Source: a halophilic archaeon SHRA6 (GTDB taxonomy: Archaea; Halobacteriota; Halobacteria; Halobacteriales; Haloferacaceae). From it: a stretch of 64,000 nt of DNA. The stretch covers positions 372,001 through 436,000 of the forward strand of contig SOPS01000001.1 in assembly GCA_005239175.1 (NCBI GenBank), written 5' to 3'. Position numbers and translations under genes: made by a program. Shown one piece after another: positions 60,762-64,000 of this stretch (position 1 is the first letter of the stretch; the number at the start of each line of letters is the position of its first letter). The notes beneath the pieces are model-generated. The model did not search any database and was not told the origin of the DNA. It saw nothing but the letters and a program-made list of their open reading frames with translations.

Positions 60762-60984
60762 CACACGAAATGTACTCTCTATCCAAGTTCGATTTGCCTC
60801 CCTACTCGTGAGGCGATCGTCCTGGATACGCGTGCAGAGATCGTCGAACTGTCTGAGTGAAAGCACACGAAATGTACTCTCTATCCAAGTTCGATTTGCC
60901 TCCCTACTCGTGAGGCGATCGTCCTGGATACGCGTGCAGAGATCGTCGAACTGTCTGAGTGAAAGCACACGAAATGTACTCTCT
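60762..60984. repeat. 102-bp tandem duplication
   Basis: Copy 1 is 60762-60863 and copy 2 is 60864-60965, apparently identical; a third partial copy of 19 bases (CACACGAAATGTACTCTCT) is at 60966-60984. The length is a multiple of three, and on the minus strand an open frame (60726-60968) reads the same 34 residues twice (LSLRQFDDLCTRIQDDRLTS and onward). That frame may be a fragment of an unknown protein. The lack of differences indicates a recent duplication. Confidence 0.9.
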
Positions 60985-61546
60985 TGCTGTACTCATCTTG
61001 TCTGAACACTCGACACGGTGGGGTGAGTGTCCGATCGCCCTACAGCGAGTCTTCCCCAGTATCGTCGGCAGTTTCGTCACTGGCTGGTCGATCGCCAACA
61101 TCTTCTGCGGGCTCGTGATCCCACCGACAGGTGACGATCGCCTCGAGACGGCCCTCTGGATTGGCGACCACTTCAGTCACAACGGGGGTGTCAGCAGCCT
61201 GGGCGATCGCACACGCAAGGACCGACACAATGGGGGATCGAGTCGATCGATCGTCCTGAATTGGAATCAAGAAGCGCTCGTGTTACCGACGTCAACTCGC
61301 GCCGACGGAACCACGAGGACACGAGCACGGCGGCGCTGACCTATGCGATCGCTCGGCACAAGATGAACGTCGATATCGACACCGACATCCACCGCCACGG
61401 CGTTGTCGGCCTTGCGACGCGGCTCATCTTTACCATCGCCCGTAACAGTCGGTGACAATTCGAGGTTCCGTATGCAGATTGGAACGTGCAAACTTGTGCC
61501 CCACATGTGAGAAACGGTTAACGGGCGGCGTGAGAAAGTCAGGTGC
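60985..61546. other. 562-bp stretch with gene fragments only
   Basis: On the minus strand 61040-61270 is an open frame of 76 codons whose start reads PIQDDRSTRSPIVSVLACAI and then VTEVVANPEGRLEAIVTCRW; it might be a decayed output-type or regulatory domain but has no clear start. On the plus strand 61300-61455 a fragment STAALTYAIARHKMNVDIDT is visible. Neither is supported as a gene. A 5' antitoxin for the Doc gene that follows is not seen here. Confidence 0.35.
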
Positions 61547-61948
61547 GTGGCTGACGATCTCGTATATCCCTCTGTTGAACTTATTCTGAGCCTCCACGAA
61601 CAGATCGTGGCAGAAGGCGACACCACGGAACCAGGTGTTCGGTCAGAAGGTGCGATTGACTCCGCGTTGCAGTATATCTCGGAGGGGTTCTTCGGGACGG
61701 TACCCAAGACGATTCATCACAAAGCAGTCCATCTGATGCGATTGCTCGTTGCGGAGCATCCATTCGTCGACGGAAACAAACGAACAGCGCTCCGAACGGT
61801 GGTCGTTTTCTATGTGATGAACGGGTATACGTTCGACTATGGTGATGAAATCCGGGCCCTCTTGCATCGCTTTGCAACCGACGAAGCCGCGATCGACATA
61901 GATACTGCTGTCATCTACTTTCGGGGCTGCGCTCGTCGTAACTCATAA
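61547..61948 (+). CDS. Fic/Doc-type toxin (death-on-curing family), no partner visible
   Basis: Encodes 133 residues from a GTG. The Doc motif is HPFVDGNKRTALRTVVVFYV, with the catalytic His and phosphate-binding region intact; the N-terminal helices LVYPSVELILSLHEQIV are typical. Doc phosphorylates elongation factor Tu/EF1A in bacteria using ATP. No Phd-like or other antitoxin gene precedes it, so it is an orphan, or its antitoxin is unrecognised in the decayed upstream region. Confidence 0.82.
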   Translation: MADDLVYPSVELILSLHEQIVAEGDTTEPGVRSEGAIDSALQYISEGFFGTVPKTIHHKAVHLMRLLVAEHPFVDGNKRTALRTVVVFYVMNGYTFDYGDEIRALLHRFATDEAAIDIDTAVIYFRGCARRNS

Positions 61949-61978
61949 ACGGGCGCACAGAGTATCCTCAATAGACCA

Positions 61979-62149
61979 ATGGCGTCCAGCACTGACTCCT
62001 CGACGGCGATCGACGACGAGATCCGTCAACTCTACGAGCGCTATCAGGCAGCCGAGAGCGACGCCGAACGTCGCGAGATCGCCCTCGAGATGGGGGCGCT
62101 CGACGGACGCCGCCACGCGGAAATATACGAAGCACTCGAAGACGAGTGA
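61979..62149 (+). CDS. small acidic helical protein (56 aa)
   Basis: Encodes 56 residues, MASSTDSSTAIDDEIRQLYE then RYQAAESDAERREIALEMGA, ending EALEDE. It is predicted to be mostly helical and very acidic. Codon and base use are typical of the genome (CGATCGACGACGAGATC), and the ATG lies 31 bases after the doc stop. No family is recognised; the short length and clean composition make it a likely real gene. Confidence 0.55.
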   Translation: MASSTDSSTAIDDEIRQLYERYQAAESDAERREIALEMGALDGRRHAEIYEALEDE

Positions 62150-62451
62150 GCAGGATTGTGTCGGCCAGTGCGTGAGGGCTCGTTTCGACGGGTGGCGACA
62201 CCGCTGGATCGACCTGTTTTTGCATACTGACTGATAGCCAGGGCGTGATGGATCGCGATCGCTGGCTGTTGTTGGTGCCCGAGCCGGTTCGGCGGCTGCC
62301 TGCCGATCTGGCAGCGACGATCGGGCTGAAGCGATCGTTGGCAATACGTGACAATTCTTGACGGGAGACACTTAATCGCTTCACAGGAGCACGCGCGGCT
62401 GTATCAAATCGTATCAACACACTTAACAAATAGCACCGGTCGATCGTAGGT
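62150..62451. other. 302-bp gap before the epimerase gene
   Basis: Holds a short open frame 62248-62361 (37 residues, MDRDRWLLLVPEPVRRLPAD onward) with genome-typical composition; it may be a truncated gene, and is not supported beyond that. From 62362 on the sequence becomes AT-richer (CACTTAACAAATAGC) and is the presumed promoter of the epimerase gene at 62452. Confidence 0.4.
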
Positions 62452-63438
62452 ATGGACGTTCTCGTCACCGGGGGAGCCGGATTTATTGGTGGCCATCTCG
62501 CCGAGCGCTTTGTACGAGATGGACACGACGTAGTCGCCTTGGATAATTTTGAGCCGTTCTACGATGTTGGAATCAAAGAGCATACTGTCGAGGTGTGCCG
62601 ATCGGTTGCGGCTGAGTCTGACGGCAGCTACACGCTCGTTAAGGGAGATGTGCGAGACGCGGCCCTCGTCGATCGGTTAGTCGGAGCGGCCTCGATCGTC
62701 GTCCACCAGGCCGCACAGGCGGGGGTGCGTGCGAGTGTTGACGAACCGCGGAAGGTCACCGAAATCAATGTCGATGGGACGGTCAACGTGTTGGAGTCCG
62801 CAGTTGAGAGTGACACCGATCGGGTGATCATCGCCTCGTCATCATCGGTGTACGGAAAGCCACAGTATCTGCCCTACGACGAGGACCATCCCACCGAACC
62901 AGTAAGTCCCTACGGCGTGACGAAGTTGACCCAGGAGCATATGGCACGGGTGTACCACGAACTCCACGGACTCTCGACGGTGTGTCTGCGATACTTCACT
63001 GTGTACGGCCCGCGGATGCGGCCGAATATGGCGATCTCGAACTTCGTCTCACGGTGTCTCAACGACGAACCACCAGTCATCTACGGCGACGGGACCCAAA
63101 CGCGAGATTTCACCTACATTGAGGACGTCGTCGACGCGAACGTCGCGCTGGCTGAATCAGATGTCGCCGCTGGTGAGGTGATGAACATCGGGAGCACAGA
63201 CAATATCGAGATCAAGCGGCTCGCAAAGGTCGTCCGCGATCAGCTTGCACCAGAGTTGGAGTTGGTGTACGAAGCCGCCCGGGAGGCCGACGCACAACAC
63301 ACCCACGCAGGAGTCGAGAAGGCTGGGGAACTGATCGGGTACGAGCCCACTCGATCGATCGAGGAGGGCGTAAGCGAGTTTATCGAGTGGTATCAGGAGA
63401 ACCGCGAGTGGTACGAGCCGCTCGTGCGATCGTCATAG
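62452..63438 (+). CDS. NAD-dependent sugar-nucleotide epimerase/dehydratase
   Basis: Encodes 328 residues. The NAD-binding motif is VTGGAGFIGGHLAERF, the catalytic Ser region is ASSSSVYG, and the YxxxK pair is in YGVTKLTQEHM. RYFTVYGPRMRPNMAISNFV and DGTQTRDFTYIEDVV are typical of UDP-glucose/glucuronate epimerases and dTDP-glucose dehydratases. Exact substrate is uncertain; FEPFYDVGIK near the start leans to the UDP-glucuronate/GalE group. With uppP following and the nucleotidylyltransferase 4 kb upstream it fits surface polysaccharide or N-glycan synthesis. Confidence 0.88.
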   Translation: MDVLVTGGAGFIGGHLAERFVRDGHDVVALDNFEPFYDVGIKEHTVEVCRSVAAESDGSYTLVKGDVRDAALVDRLVGAASIVVHQAAQAGVRASVDEPRKVTEINVDGTVNVLESAVESDTDRVIIASSSSVYGKPQYLPYDEDHPTEPVSPYGVTKLTQEHMARVYHELHGLSTVCLRYFTVYGPRMRPNMAISNFVSRCLNDEPPVIYGDGTQTRDFTYIEDVVDANVALAESDVAAGEVMNIGSTDNIEIKRLAKVVRDQLAPELELVYEAAREADAQHTHAGVEKAGELIGYEPTRSIEEGVSEFIEWYQENREWYEPLVRSS

Positions 63439-63526
63439 CAGGGGCTGGAAAGCCAGGAGCATTGCTTAACGATTGGCGTGACAGACCGTGAGAGCTATCA
63501 CACGCTAGAACAGATCACCGGCCACT

Positions 63527-64000
63527 GTGCTCGCACGAGAAGGGTATTGGGAGCTCGTCGTTGCGATTGCCGCCGGTATCGTCCAGGGTGTGGTCGAATG
63601 GCTGCCAGTCTCCTCGCAGGGAAATCTCTCGTTATTTTTGACGCTCATTGGAACCGCACCGGACGATGCGTTGCAGTTGGCGCTGTTTTTACAATTCGGG
63701 ACAACCCTCTCTTCGGCGGTGTATTATCGATCGGACATCGCAGAGAGCCTCCAAACAGTCCCCAACTGGCGACCGCGGGCGGCGTTCGATGGAGACAACG
63801 CTCTCCCGTCGTTCATCGTCGTTGCCTGTCTGGCAACCGGATTCATTGGCCTGCCACTCTACATCGTCGCGGTTGATTTTGCGAGCGAACTCTCCGGCGG
63901 CGTCTTCATCGCCGCGATCGGCGTCCTGTTGGTGGCGACTGGGGTTGCCCAGATTGTCTCCGAATCGGTCTCGTTGGCCGATCGGCACGAGCCAACCCTG
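63527..64000 (+). CDS. uppP: undecaprenyl-diphosphatase-like (UppP/BacA) protein, N-terminal part
   Basis: The first 158 codons are in the window, starting at GTG 63527. The signature GIVQGVVEWLPVSSQGNLSL carries the catalytic Glu of UppP, and the following helices QLALFLQFGTTLSSAVYYRS and PSFIVVACLATGFIGLPLYI are typical. The enzyme removes phosphate from polyprenyl diphosphate at the membrane. In archaea, which use dolichyl carriers, the family probably recycles the lipid carrier of N-glycosylation. The 3' end is beyond the window. Confidence 0.9.
   Translation, partial: MLAREGYWELVVAIAAGIVQGVVEWLPVSSQGNLSLFLTLIGTAPDDALQLALFLQFGTTLSSAVYYRSDIAESLQTVPNWRPRAAFDGDNALPSFIVVACLATGFIGLPLYIVAVDFASELSGGVFIAAIGVLLVATGVAQIVSESVSLADRHEPTL

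Overview
The window is chromosomal DNA of a halophilic archaeon (class Halobacteria). The signs are a strongly acidic proteome, many TATA boxes placed about 25 bases before a start codon (leaderless transcription), archaeal housekeeping genes (SRP19, Gar1-like, Trm5-type, DphB, presenilin-like protease), Tat lipoproteins, and proteins ending in PGF-CTERM tails together with the archaeosortase that processes such tails. The tetramer GATC, mostly as CGATCG, is strikingly common. The species cannot be named from the sequence alone.

Layout. 0-10 kb: housekeeping genes (NYN protein, PUA protein, SlyD-like FKBP, presenilin-like protease, Gar1, SRP19), an eroded RelE toxin beside its antitoxin, a divergent B12-type uptake system (BtuF-like protein with a PGF-CTERM tail, BtuC, BtuD), MscS and a Trm5-type tRNA methyltransferase. 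10.4 kb: tRNA-Thr(CGT), with a partial copy of its 3' end just downstream. 10.8-12.2 kb: two uncharacterised genes. 12.2-18.4 kb: a complete Dpp/Opp peptide importer. 18.6-21.9 kb: a 23-bp tandem array, an alpha/beta hydrolase, DphB, archaeosortase A and an orphan MNT nucleotidyltransferase. 22.0-23.5 kb: an IS1341-type TnpB element. 23.5-47.6 kb: a cell-surface block with the S-layer glycoprotein, two proteins sharing an N-terminal PASYYG module (322 and 1959 residues), a 1988-residue subtilisin-like protease, a MacB/FtsX-type ABC exporter, a PGF-pre-PGF protein and a further secreted membrane-anchored protein. 47.7-52.6 kb: a lipoprotein, an HTH-like protein, a GlmU-like enzyme and GlmS. 52.6-62.4 kb: an accessory region with VapBC, a truncated tnpB, a PIN/HTH pair, an ATPase, a damaged vapBC-like locus, a 102-bp tandem duplication and an orphan Doc. 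57.5 kb and 62.4-64.0 kb: a sugar nucleotidylyltransferase, an NAD-dependent sugar epimerase and the start of uppP, as expected for surface glycan synthesis.

How the genes fit together. The main theme is the cell envelope. GlmS, the GlmU-like enzyme, the nucleotidylyltransferase, the epimerase and UppP can supply and recycle glycan precursors. The S-layer protein and at least four other proteins carry PGF-CTERM tails, and the archaeosortase that cleaves such tails lies within 2.1 kb of the S-layer gene. A second theme is toxin decay beside intact antitoxins: RelE has an in-frame stop, a VapC is reduced to its two ends, and an MNT lacks its HEPN partner. The most unusual sequence signal is two pairs of perfect short palindromes sitting in frame inside the tnpB coding region.
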